64,000 nt of DNA from NCBI RefSeq assembly GCF_011397635.1, contig NC_064753.1:33504322-33568321 (forward strand). Direction: 5' to 3'. The DNA comes from Epinephelus fuscoguttatus (Eukaryota; Chordata; Actinopteri; Perciformes; Serranidae). Position numbers and translations under genes: made by a program. A model generated the notes under the pieces. It was not told where the DNA came from and did no database searches. It saw only the letters and a program-made list of their open reading frames with translations. Below are positions 34,601-41,496 of this stretch, in pieces. The first letter of the stretch is position 1. Every line of letters starts with the position of its first letter.

Positions 34601-36259
34601 CCTCACCCCACAACCGGCATCTACACCAGATTATAAAAAGACATACTGATAGTATAATGCAATATGAGGCAGTTGAGACATCATGATTTGAAGGATAATC
34701 ATGTTCTAAATTTTGGTACTACATTTCCCATAATGCTTTGAAAGATGTAAACAGGAAGTGTAATGTTGCCAGTTTGCCATGGACTCATGCTGCATTCACA
34801 TGCTCCTCAGATGGTCCCATTTCCCAAGTTGAGAAATGGTTCTTCTGGCTTTGGTGTGTTTATGAGCTTGAGGTTGGAATGTGGAAACATCATGGACACC
34901 CCAAAGAAGACATGTTGTATTTCATTTTATCTAGAGCATTTAAACAAGCTTTATATTACAACTGATTTTGTCTCAGACTTGTTGCTGCACCAGTACATTC
35001 TCCTAAACTACTAAAATATTGCTTCACCTGACGAGTGCTAATAAATAATTTTTCTAACTAATCTCGGTCACTCTACATGGACAGCATCTAACGGTTACAA
35101 CTTAATACCACATTACTAATTACATTTGAGCAAACAGTTGATATGCAATGTCTAAAATAATGAATGTTTATTACCACCAACCAAACATTTACTTTCGTCC
35201 GCCATGTTTTGGTATATACCATGTTAACCCGGCAACTTGTGTACCAAGATTTTTGTCAACTTTCAAGTAGTTCTTCCCACTTGCGGGGGCGGTTATCTGA
35301 ATTTCCGCAGGTACTCATTTTTCCGATTATTTTGACACCACATGAATGCAGGGTTAGTCAGTTAGCTGTGAAGTTAGTTGAGTTCAAGTTTTGCATATAT
35401 TTGTTAACATTTTGACAAACTTGCACAACTGAAAGTATGCCAAATTAGCTATTAGCAGTTACTGTTTGCAGTCTACCCACAAAATGTACAGGTGACTGTC
35501 ACTGGAGTCACTGGAGTACTTTAATACTGAAAATAAAATGTAAAAATGTGGTGATTCCCATGAGGAGTGGAGTTTTTCTATGATTTCTAAATGGAAGTAA
35601 GGACATTTATTCACAATGACATTGGAGATAATGATATCCTCAAAAAGTGTAAAAGATGCCAAATATTAAACTATGCTTATCATGCCTGAGTGTTCATATT
35701 TAACTGAGTTGTGACTCTGAGAAGTATGCATTGTGCTGCATATAGCAGCAATCAGGCACTAAGGGTTTTAATGGTTACCCCTAAAACTAAATTGCCTTTC
35801 ACCTTATTCCCAGTAAAGAAGTAGTCCCGAAAAGCAGTATTTACTTCTATTTGAGTAAGAATTGCTGAAATCTTGAATACCCAGCTGATTTAGAAAGATC
35901 CTCAGCCTTTTTAGAGAATAAAAGTACAAGTGACCTACTTGTAAAGATTGACCTCTTCAATGGAATGAGTGGGTTTGGGTTTGGGTTTCAGGCTGATATT
36001 TTGGGAAGGATCAACACATTGTTGGTTTTGGTCTTTTCATGGTGATAGTTGACAATAATAAATATTGAATATTATAGCCTGAATGTTCTGGAAATATTTT
36101 TTTAATAATCAGTTAATCTAATTTATCTTAATTTGTGTTTTTTCTTTGTCTCTCTTTCAGGGGACCAACCCTCTCTTCAAAAGCTCAACGTCTACATTCA
36201 AAAATGTAACTTATAAGAACACACAGAGAGAAAAGATGATTACACTGGATCACTACTGA
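22639..36259 (+). CDS. itgb6: integrin beta-6 subunit (complete gene, 15 coding exons)
   Basis: The exons are 22639-22693, 23019-23098, 23313-23511, 23605-23851, 23970-24135, 24244-24405, 25416-25511, 25787-25876, 27135-27269, 29534-29951, 30033-30255, 30751-30845, 34053-34169, 34253-34419 and 36161-36259. Phases join throughout, giving 2349 nt and 782 residues (human 788). Beta-6 pairs with alpha-V on epithelial cells, binds RGD ligands such as fibronectin and latent TGF-beta, and can activate the latter. The order is signal peptide, PSI, hybrid/beta-I with the MIDAS motif DLSAS, four cysteine-rich EGF-like modules, beta-tail, one membrane span and a short tail ([27 protein letters not shown]). 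Beta-6 is chosen over beta-3 and beta-5 because of the tail sequence [11 protein letters not shown], the length and the pla2r1/rbms1 neighbours. Oddities are an additional Cys in the beta-I domain, an altered specificity loop and NPLF for NPLY. Confidence 0.95.
23019..23098 (+). CDS. itgb6: itgb6 exon 2 (PSI domain, first part)
   Basis: It encodes [20 protein letters not shown] followed by AWCTQE, the CxxC and CxWC cysteine pattern of the PSI (plexin-semaphorin-integrin) domain. Acceptor 'gtgctgcag', donor GTAAGC. Confidence 0.92.
23313..23511 (+). CDS. itgb6: itgb6 exon 3 (PSI end and hybrid domain start)
   Basis: It begins [20 protein letters not shown] and ends KMALKLRPG, which matches NFTHPSG...RCDTPANLL and LILKLRPG of human ITGB6. 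N-glycosylation sequons NFT and NST are present. Confidence 0.93.
23605..23851 (+). CDS. itgb6: itgb6 exon 4 (beta-I domain with MIDAS)
   Basis: It encodes [20 protein letters not shown], which carries the MIDAS metal motif D-x-S-x-S and the adjacent Asp-Asp of the ADMIDAS site. It continues through [16 protein letters not shown] and ends at the first cysteine of the specificity-determining loop (ANPC). Confidence 0.95.
23970..24135 (+). CDS. itgb6: itgb6 exon 5 (specificity-determining loop, SyMBS)
   Basis: It starts within the loop (C-SGVGSD-C, where human has C-SSIPYF-C) and includes [20 protein letters not shown]. The Asn, Asp, Pro and Glu that bind the synergistic metal site are kept. 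The normally invariant first Gly of PEGGFD is Cys (TGC, 24097-24099). Confidence 0.94.
24244..24405 (+). CDS. itgb6: itgb6 exon 6 (beta-I core)
   Basis: A 54-codon exon encoding [20 protein letters not shown], then [20 protein letters not shown] and ending NEYSMSTVQ. It is nearly identical to the human beta-6 exon, phase 0 on both sides. Confidence 0.95.
24745..24925. repeat. LINE-type 3' end fragment ('gactggcgacctgtccaggg')
   Basis: The words 'agactggcgacctgtccagg' and 'ataagccgttacggaaaata' mark the 3' end of an abundant fish LINE-type family. Relatives lie at 31233-31555 (opposite orientation) and 52310-52470. The family is probably RTE-like, but that is from memory. Confidence 0.55.
25416..25511 (+). 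CDS. itgb6: itgb6 exon 7
   Basis: It encodes [20 protein letters not shown] followed by [12 protein letters not shown], the end of the beta-I sheet. The 96-bp exon lies between 'tttcccag' and GTAATT. Confidence 0.94.
25787..25876 (+). CDS. itgb6: itgb6 exon 8
   Basis: Thirty codons, [20 protein letters not shown] then [10 protein letters not shown], close the beta-I domain and return to the hybrid domain. The acceptor follows a long T tract, and a (GT)n run sits 40 bp after the donor. Confidence 0.94.
25877..27134. other. itgb6 intron 8
   Basis: It holds a (GT)n microsatellite at 25916-25939 and a CT-rich tract at 26100-26340. I see no conserved or repeat-derived feature beyond these. Confidence 0.6.
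27135..27269 (+). CDS. itgb6: itgb6 exon 9 (hybrid domain)
   Basis: It encodes [20 protein letters not shown], then [11 protein letters not shown] and [10 protein letters not shown], matching the human [17 protein letters not shown]...FTAICNNGT segment. Forty-five codons, phase 0. Confidence 0.94.
27270..29533. other. itgb6 intron 9, repeat-filled
   Basis: This 2.3-kb intron carries a fish repeat fragment at 27290-27360 ('tgcagttcaaagtgctttac'), an unclassified repeat-like stretch at about 27700-28260, an AT-rich MITE fragment at 28283-28550, and repeat copy 2 at 29065-29480. Confidence 0.5.
29065..29480. repeat. dispersed repeat family 'AAAGGATAATTCTGGTG', copy 2
   Basis: It shares 'ttctgtatttttctta', 'tcttctttaaa' and 'ttttggacgacagtggagct' in order with 12108-12600, in the same orientation. 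It ends about 50 bp before itgb6 exon 10. Confidence 0.6.
29534..29951 (+). CDS. itgb6: itgb6 exon 10 (EGF-like modules 1-2)
   Basis: A large 418-bp exon. It starts [12 protein letters not shown] and then gives a dense cysteine ladder: [42 protein letters not shown] and [20 protein letters not shown]. This is the integrin EGF stalk and aligns with human along its length. Confidence 0.95.
30033..30255 (+). CDS. itgb6: itgb6 exon 11 (EGF-like modules 3-4)
   Basis: It encodes [20 protein letters not shown], followed by [14 protein letters not shown] and [14 protein letters not shown]. Acceptor 'gtgtttgcag', donor GTGAGA, exit in phase 2. Confidence 0.95.
30751..30845 (+). CDS. itgb6: itgb6 exon 12 (beta-tail domain start)
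   Basis: It encodes [20 protein letters not shown], then [12 protein letters not shown]. It matches the human SCIECHLSAAG...CVDKC segment in cysteine spacing, with lower identity than the EGF part. Confidence 0.9.
31233..31555. repeat. LINE-type 3' end fragment, long copy
   Basis: It runs from 'ttcatttccgtaactgctta' to 'agcaccgtgccaccca' and includes 'acaggtcgccagactatcac' and 'tttggactgtgggaggaaac'. It is the same family as 24745-24925 in the opposite orientation. It lies in the 3.2-kb itgb6 intron 12. Confidence 0.6.
32385..33309. repeat. GGACCTTTAA-family MITE, long copy with triplicated internal module
   Basis: The left end 'ttaaaggaacagtgtgtaag' and right end 'tcctacacactggaccttta' are inverted relatives. 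Inside, a module containing 'gcagaggtctcttcctctcc' and 'gaaaacactgaataaag' occurs three times (near 32505, 32725 and 32945, period about 220 bp), whereas the copy at 2840 has it once. Confidence 0.75.
33310..34052. other. itgb6 intron 12, right part
   Basis: AT-rich intron sequence without a recognised repeat or exon. Short open frames on the minus strand at 33441-33701 have no supporting splice sites or motifs. Confidence 0.5.
34053..34169 (+). CDS. itgb6: itgb6 exon 13 (beta-tail domain)
   Basis: It encodes [20 protein letters not shown] then [19 protein letters not shown]. It corresponds to the SCSLQGENECLITFLITTD region of human. Acceptor 'cctcttag', donor GTAAGT. Confidence 0.92.
34253..34419 (+). 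CDS. itgb6: itgb6 exon 14 (transmembrane helix, membrane-proximal tail)
   Basis: [20 protein letters not shown] and [10 protein letters not shown] form the single membrane span. The following [20 protein letters not shown] then AKWQT is the membrane-proximal tail that clasps the alpha subunit and contacts talin. Confidence 0.95.
34420..36160. other. itgb6 intron 14
   Basis: It is AT-rich. Short stretches near 34440-34560 and 35985-36080 ('ggttttggtcttttcatgg') look like pieces of the 'AAAGGATAATTCTGGTG' repeat, and the rest shows nothing identifiable. Confidence 0.4.
36161..36259 (+). CDS. itgb6: itgb6 exon 15 (cytoplasmic tail, stop)
   Basis: It encodes [20 protein letters not shown], then [12 protein letters not shown] and the stop TGA at 36257-36259. 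The distal NVTY motif is kept, while the proximal NPxY is NPLF. The last ten residues differ from the human C-terminus, which ends in Cys. Confidence 0.95.
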   Translation, partial: GTNPLFKSSTSTFKNVTYKNTQREKMITLDHY

Positions 36260-36790
36260 TGACAAACTGGAGGCAAACCAACATCTGAGTGCACTTAAGT
36301 GTGTGTGAATTAGTATGTGTGTATGTGTGAGTGGGTGTGTATTTGAGACAGAGGGAAAACATTTTGTACTAAAATTTGTTTTTGTACGAATCTCTGTGTT
36401 GATTCAGAGACGTTATAACACAGTAGACGACACTGTGAACAGACAAACACTACATGATAAACTTGCTGCTGTAAAAGTGCACTGTCGATGTACTGTTAAA
36501 CACTGCACTTTCCTGATGCATTGTCCTACAAACTTTAACTTTTGTCTACTGTAACATGCAGCTTGGAAAGGAGGAGTCTGCACTACAAGTGGTCTACTAC
36601 TGAAAAAAAATCTTTGTTTTATTCTATTGAATGTAAATATACAGGTGGATTATTATGACTTTTTTTTAAAAAATATTGTGTTTGTTGGTGTTTTATTGTA
36701 AAGCAAGGCTGAGCCTTCGATGTTGATAATTGAGGTTTTTTTTAGTGGCATTGGCACATAAATAAAGTTGAATTTTGTTTTATTGTGAAA
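36260..36790 (+). terminator. itgb6: itgb6 3'UTR and polyadenylation signal
   Basis: About 500 bp of AT-rich sequence follows the stop. AATAAA at 36761-36766, followed by a T/G-rich stretch, fits a transcript end near 36785. Confidence 0.65.
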
Positions 36791-36867
36791 TGTATGTTAC
36801 AAAGTGGTTCTTAACACTGACAGATATTGATTAGATTGATTGGATTTGGTGCTAAGAAATCCTACTT

Positions 36868-37084
36868 AAAGTTTATTTTGTTTATTGGAGCGCTGGTGGC
36901 TTAGTGGTACAGCAGGCACCCCATGTACAAGGCTGTTGCCGCAGCGGACCGGGTTCGACTCCAGCCTGTGGCCCTTTGCTGCATGTCTCTCTCTCTCTCT
37001 CCCCCCTTCACGCTTGTCGGTCCTATACATTAAAGGCTAAAAAGCCCTAAAAAATATCTTTAAAAAAAAAGTTTATTTTGTTTA
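36868..37084. mobile_element. tRNA-derived SINE, copy 1, with 17-bp target-site duplication
   Basis: The body (36885-37067) has a polymerase III A box TGGCTTAGTGG (36897-36907) and B box GGTTCGACTCC (36952-36962). It then has the tail 'ccctttgctgcatgtctctc', a CT-rich run and an A-rich end. It is flanked by AAAGTTTATTTTGTTTA at 36868-36884 and again at 37068-37084, a perfect duplication that shows recent insertion. Read on the + strand, just downstream of itgb6. Confidence 0.92.
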
Positions 37085-37490
37085 CAGTGGGAGCGCATTC
37101 AGTAGGGTTTAGCTAAGTACTCTGATGAAGGGAGTCTCTGGTACGGATAATGTACTTTTTACGAGTATGAGTATCATTCGAGGAAAAATGTGTCAATATT
37201 TGTACTCGTGATGAAGGAAGCCCCTTTTTTGATGGCTGCTTTTAATCTTTTTTGTTGCTCACAAATGATCTAAGTTCAATCCTGAGATTGTTCTGTAAAT
37301 AGTTTTCAAATAATGATAAATATACCAACTTTTGATCAACCGATATTAATATAATTTAATTATTAATGATAATAATTTTATATAATAATTAATATAATTT
37401 TAAAATAACAACTTCTGGTTTGGCCCCACCTGTTTTTGGTTTAAGCCCCACCCACTTCCGGTTAAAACTCAGTCAGTTCAGAGAACAAAC

Positions 37491-37814
37491 ATGGATACAA
37501 ATAGTTTAGTTCAGTCAGGAACACTTAAGTCAAAGAAAATGTTATTTCCGTTTGCAATATTATTTTTGGCAGTATGGCTCTGCTCTGGGGCCTCTCTGCC
37601 TTTCTACAGGGCTACGCAGAAAGCCTCTTCCTCATGCCTATGTGGAAAGCCTAAGACAGAGAAAACACACCTCTCTGCTCTTCAATGTGCAAACAAGGAA
37701 AGCCTGACAGTGAGAGCAAACCTCCCTGCCCTTCCATGCGCCTACATGGAAAGCCTAAGGCCAGGAGAGCAGCAGCAAAGACCCCTTGCGAACAGAACAG
37801 AGCAGCATCAATGA
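37491..37814 (+). other. short open frame over a degenerate minisatellite
   Basis: A 107-codon frame starts MDTNSLVQSGTLKSKKMLFP and continues with a hydrophobic AILFLAVWLCSGA, which resembles a signal peptide. The rest is made of imperfect repeats of about 60 bp ('ggaaagcctaaga...ctctctgc'). No splice sites, conserved domain or relatives are recognised, and the region has the look of an interspersed repeat. A small secreted protein cannot be excluded. Confidence 0.2.
37590..37765. repeat. minisatellite-like repeat, about 60-bp period
   Basis: Three imperfect units share 'gaaagcct' and 'cctctctgc/cctccctgc', at about 37620, 37645-37710 and 37745-37765. Confidence 0.5.
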
Positions 37815-39603
37815 CAAACAGAAATGACACTGATAAGTCAGACACAACATGAAAAGGAGGAGCTGGGTTGGAGGCAGGTTGCAAAGCAGCTTGCAGAGGA
37901 AGCAGCAACAGTAGGCAGGCCAAACCAGTTTAAATATGTCGCTCAGAATGAGATCCGCCAATTGGTTGCATAGAAAGGAATCATGTGATCTATCAGCTGA
38001 CTCCCTTCCCTCAATCAGCTGCTCCATCAGTTGATTGGGCTGCTTGAGATCAGCTGATGTAGCTGGGACATGAGCTGAGCTTGACATTGTGTCCTGCCTG
38101 AACTAACGCTATGCTCAATTTGGTTGCAAAGATACAGATAGTAGTGTATTCGCTCATCCCTCAAATTGAAGTTCTTTTTTGCACTTTTGAAGGGAACTGT
38201 GTTAAATGTAGTTCTAACAACTTTATTATGTGTCTTAAAATGTGCTCACATGGTGCGTTTTCCTAAAGTTGTGTTTCATCAAATGGCAATATAAGGAAAA
38301 CCTGGGGTGGGATATTATTTTGTGTACAGTAGGAGTACTGGCTTGTTTCTGGGTGTCTGTACAAAATATAATACAGCTGTCATCCACAGTTTGCTGTGTG
38401 TGTTGTACTTGATGAGACCTTTGAGGGAACAGCCTGTGAAAAACAGTTTTATAAAGTCTTCTGTTGCTCTGGAGGAGCTTTTCCAAAGTCTGAGACATTG
38501 TCAGGATCATCACAGATTGAGCTGTGGAGTTCAAGGATGTGTGCATTTAGAGGGAGGAGGGGTGTAACAAAAGATGCTATTGTCGGCTGCATTATGGGAA
38601 ATTGTAGGATCCAGTGTTTTTGGAGGTTGATAAGCCTCAGGACTGTCAGAAGGTCTCAGCCTCTGCTGCTTTCAGTGCTGTCTGTCCAGTGGTGAAAAAA
38701 GTACTCGGATCTTTTATTATTTTAGTATAAGTAACCTTGGATGGTTTACTGAACAGGCCTAGCCTGAGTGTCAGACTGAAGCTCCCAGAACCTTCAGTCT
38801 GACATCGCCTCCATTGAAGGCAATTTACAAGGGGGAGCTGCACCGCCGTTAAATCCAGTTTAGCAGCTTCCTTAATTTGGTCCTCCATTAACGCGAGTAT
38901 TGGCGAAATACCTCAATAGCATCGTTAATGTGGTCTGTAGGATCTGTAGCGGTCGCCATTGTTGCTATCCTCACCAGTTATCCACTGGCAGACAGCTTGA
39001 CATCAGCGTGGCGCTGATTGGCTAATCGCTAGACCCGCCCCCACCCCGGCGTTCATTGGTCCTTCCATCTTTTGGACGAGATAAATCACAAATTCATTGC
39101 AGTATGCCAGACCAGAGATGCAAGCCTACTCAGTTGAGTGGGCGGGGTCTATGGTCTGGAACCAGGCTAGAACAGGCCTACAGGCAAAGGCACAGGGGCC
39201 CCCAGCCTTCACCTGCAACATGTCAATCAAATTATCACCCAGGAATAGACCCAAAATTACCACAAATAGACACAAAATTACCAAAACGAGATGCAAAGGA
39301 AAGGAAAGAGTAACAAAATAACTACACAAACAGGCAAAACAACCAAAAAGAGACACACATTGACCAGAAAAGGATACAAAATCAGCTCAAATAGACACAA
39401 AACCACAAAAGACGCATAACAATTACAAAGAGATGCAAAACAACCAATAAAAGAGGCCAAACCAACACAAAGTCTGTGTGTCTTGCTCCTGTTGAGGAGA
39501 TGTGATGGGGCCTTTTGCATATCTGTGCTCAGGGGCCCATCGTCCCAAAATTTGCCCGTATAAAAGGAAATACCAAAGTGCAGATACACTCTGTTAAAAA
39601 TAC
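37815..39603. other. intergenic sequence downstream of itgb6
   Basis: It contains a repeat fragment at about 38990-39175 ('tagacccgcccccacc' to 'gaaccaggctag') and an A-rich 'acacaaaatta' stretch at 39240-39460. No gene is seen. Confidence 0.5.
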
Positions 39604-40820
39604 TTAAAGGTCTAGTATGTGTGATTTAAGAGCATCTGTTGACTGAAATCAGTAGTTAATAATCACCTGAAAACAAGAATCATGTTTTTGTTACCTTAGA
39701 TTGAGCTGTTAATATCTACAGACAGAGTGGGTCCTCTTCATGGATGTATGAAGAGACCTGGATATAGTGTTGGAGGCAGTTCATTCCTCTAAAAGTTGCT
39801 CAGTGGCACATGAAGCCAAAAAAGTTTTACTGACACATATAAAATGACCCGAATGATTGGCATTGCCTCTGCATCACTGGGCCCATAGAGGAAGAGAGAT
39901 CTCCTTCAACTGAGCCAGCTACTTCTGGTTTAGTGACTTGAATGGGAATAAAATTATTCAATCATGTGTCTCTTCTAGACTTTCCAGATGTTATTGAACC
40001 AAATGGATCAAATTCTGAAAAATGTATTAACTGATTTACAAACATCTCTTTTGCTATGTAAATGAATGGAAGAAAGTCTTTGAGCCCAATGGCATCACAC
40101 AACTGACGTGGTTACACTGTTTGGCTTATACAAAAATTGGCTGCAAAGCCCAAGCACTTCTTGGTGGCCTGGTCCTATTCCAAAGAGTCTGTCTTGGCTC
40201 TAGATAGGGCCATTTCCATTTCATGTTGGCCACCATATTTCTCCTACACTGGGCCCATTCAATTGGCAACCCACGGGCCACATGCTGCCCAGAAGCTACT
40301 TCTGAGTGGCCCGGACAGGGATTGGTACCAAGACCCGTTATTAAACAGCCCGAGGCAAATTTAATCAAGACCGTATATAATAAGCTCTGACTTGATCAGG
40401 TCTTTTATCGTTACTTTTTAAAGTTTTGGTTTCATTTATCATCAGGCTGCAGCCTCTCTCCTGCGAAAACCTTCGCCAGTAAAAAGCCAATACTTTATCA
40501 ATACATGTCTTCAGCATGTGGAAAGCCATATTTCAATATGCTCTGTCACCGCTATTATTGTTTACGATTGCGGTTTAATCAAGCAGGGCTAACAGCAAAC
40601 AGCCATAACAGCCATAGACTGTATAAGGTAAAAACTAAAAAAAGTAGATTGGTTGCTCACTGCTGAAAATGTGGCCTATCATCATTTTCTGGTTTTAAAA
40701 TCCGGCCCAATTGAATCTGTAATTGGCTCGCCCTGTCCTACAGGCTTGGCACATGGTAAAACTTTCAGTTCTGCAACCTCACCACTAGATGCCACTAAAT
40801 CCTCCACGCTGGACCTTTAA
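39604..40820. repeat. GGACCTTTAA-family MITE, copy split by inserted sequence
   Basis: The left end 'ttaaaggtctagtatgtgtg' with 'gttaccttagattgagctgt', and the right end 'ctcaccactagatgccacta' to 'ggacctttaa', are the two ends of one element. About 1 kb of unrelated text (roughly 39750-40735) lies between them. Confidence 0.65.
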
Positions 40821-41036
40821 AGTACTAGAATTCTCAGTTGATAATATTTTGTATTAATAACCTGAATCTGCAAAGTAACTGAAATTGTATTTTAAAAAAT
40901 GCAATAAAAAGTGCAGTACTTGCCTCTGAATTGTTGTGGAGAACAAGTATACAGTGGCAAGAAATGGAAATACTCATGTAAGGTACAATCACATTAAAAA
41001 GTACAATACTTAGGCCTAAGTAAATGTCACCGCTCT

Positions 41037-41078
41037 ATCTGTCTGTCTGTCTGTCTATCTGTCTGTCTGTCTGTCTGT
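41037..41078. repeat. (CTGT)n tetranucleotide repeat
   Basis: Ten or so CTGT units with one CTAT interruption, about 270 bp upstream of the pla2r1 start codon. Confidence 0.9.
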
Positions 41079-41099
41079 TTATTTGTTGCCTGGTTGTTG

Positions 41100-41351
41100 A
41101 GTCTAAATAAAGTTTCATGGCTGTGTCCCAGTGAAAACAGTCCACAGCGGCAGGAATGCAGCCTCCAGACCGGAGAGCAGCAGCAGCTCCTCCGTCAGAC
41201 GTGACGTCGCTGGTCCCCCGCTGAAAAACTCCACTCGGCACAAAGTTTTCTATGAAGGGGAAAAAACAACGAGCCCCCAAAATACTCTCTCTGACCAGGA
41301 CCCTCGGTATGTGCGGACATTTGCACTTCAACACCGCATCCCGCCGTCGAA
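41100..41351 (+). promoter_or_regulatory. pla2r1: probable pla2r1 promoter and 5'UTR, with CRE-like site
   Basis: A GC-richer block with CG dinucleotides sits before the start codon, in contrast with the AT-rich surroundings. It includes TGACGTCG at 41202-41209, one base from the full cyclic-AMP response element TGACGTCA. No TATA box is evident. The transcription start is not determined. Confidence 0.35.
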
Positions 41352-41496
41352 ATGTTAATGCAGTTGTTTCGTCTCATCGACTCCCTGGCTGTTGTGGCGA
41401 CTATTTGCGTAGCAGTGTTGTTGGCGAAAAGCTGCCTGTGTGTCACCGAGGAGGACGATGAGGTGCTGGAGAAAAACCAGCTCATGGAGTTTTACA
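41352..41496 (+). CDS. pla2r1: pla2r1 exon 1 (start, signal peptide)
   Basis: The frame opens MLMQLFRLIDSLAVVATICV, then AVLLAKSCLC, a leader followed by acidic TEEDDEVLEKNQLMEFY. The first ATG (41352) was taken; a second in-frame ATG is two codons downstream (41358). Donor GTAAGT, phase 1. Confidence 0.85.

Noticed and set aside
36891..36965. A real tRNA gene, because of consensus A and B boxes
   Set aside because: No cloverleaf can be folded with an acceptor stem and anticodon arm. The same sequence with a long tail recurs at 54740, and target-site duplications flank both, so it is a SINE.
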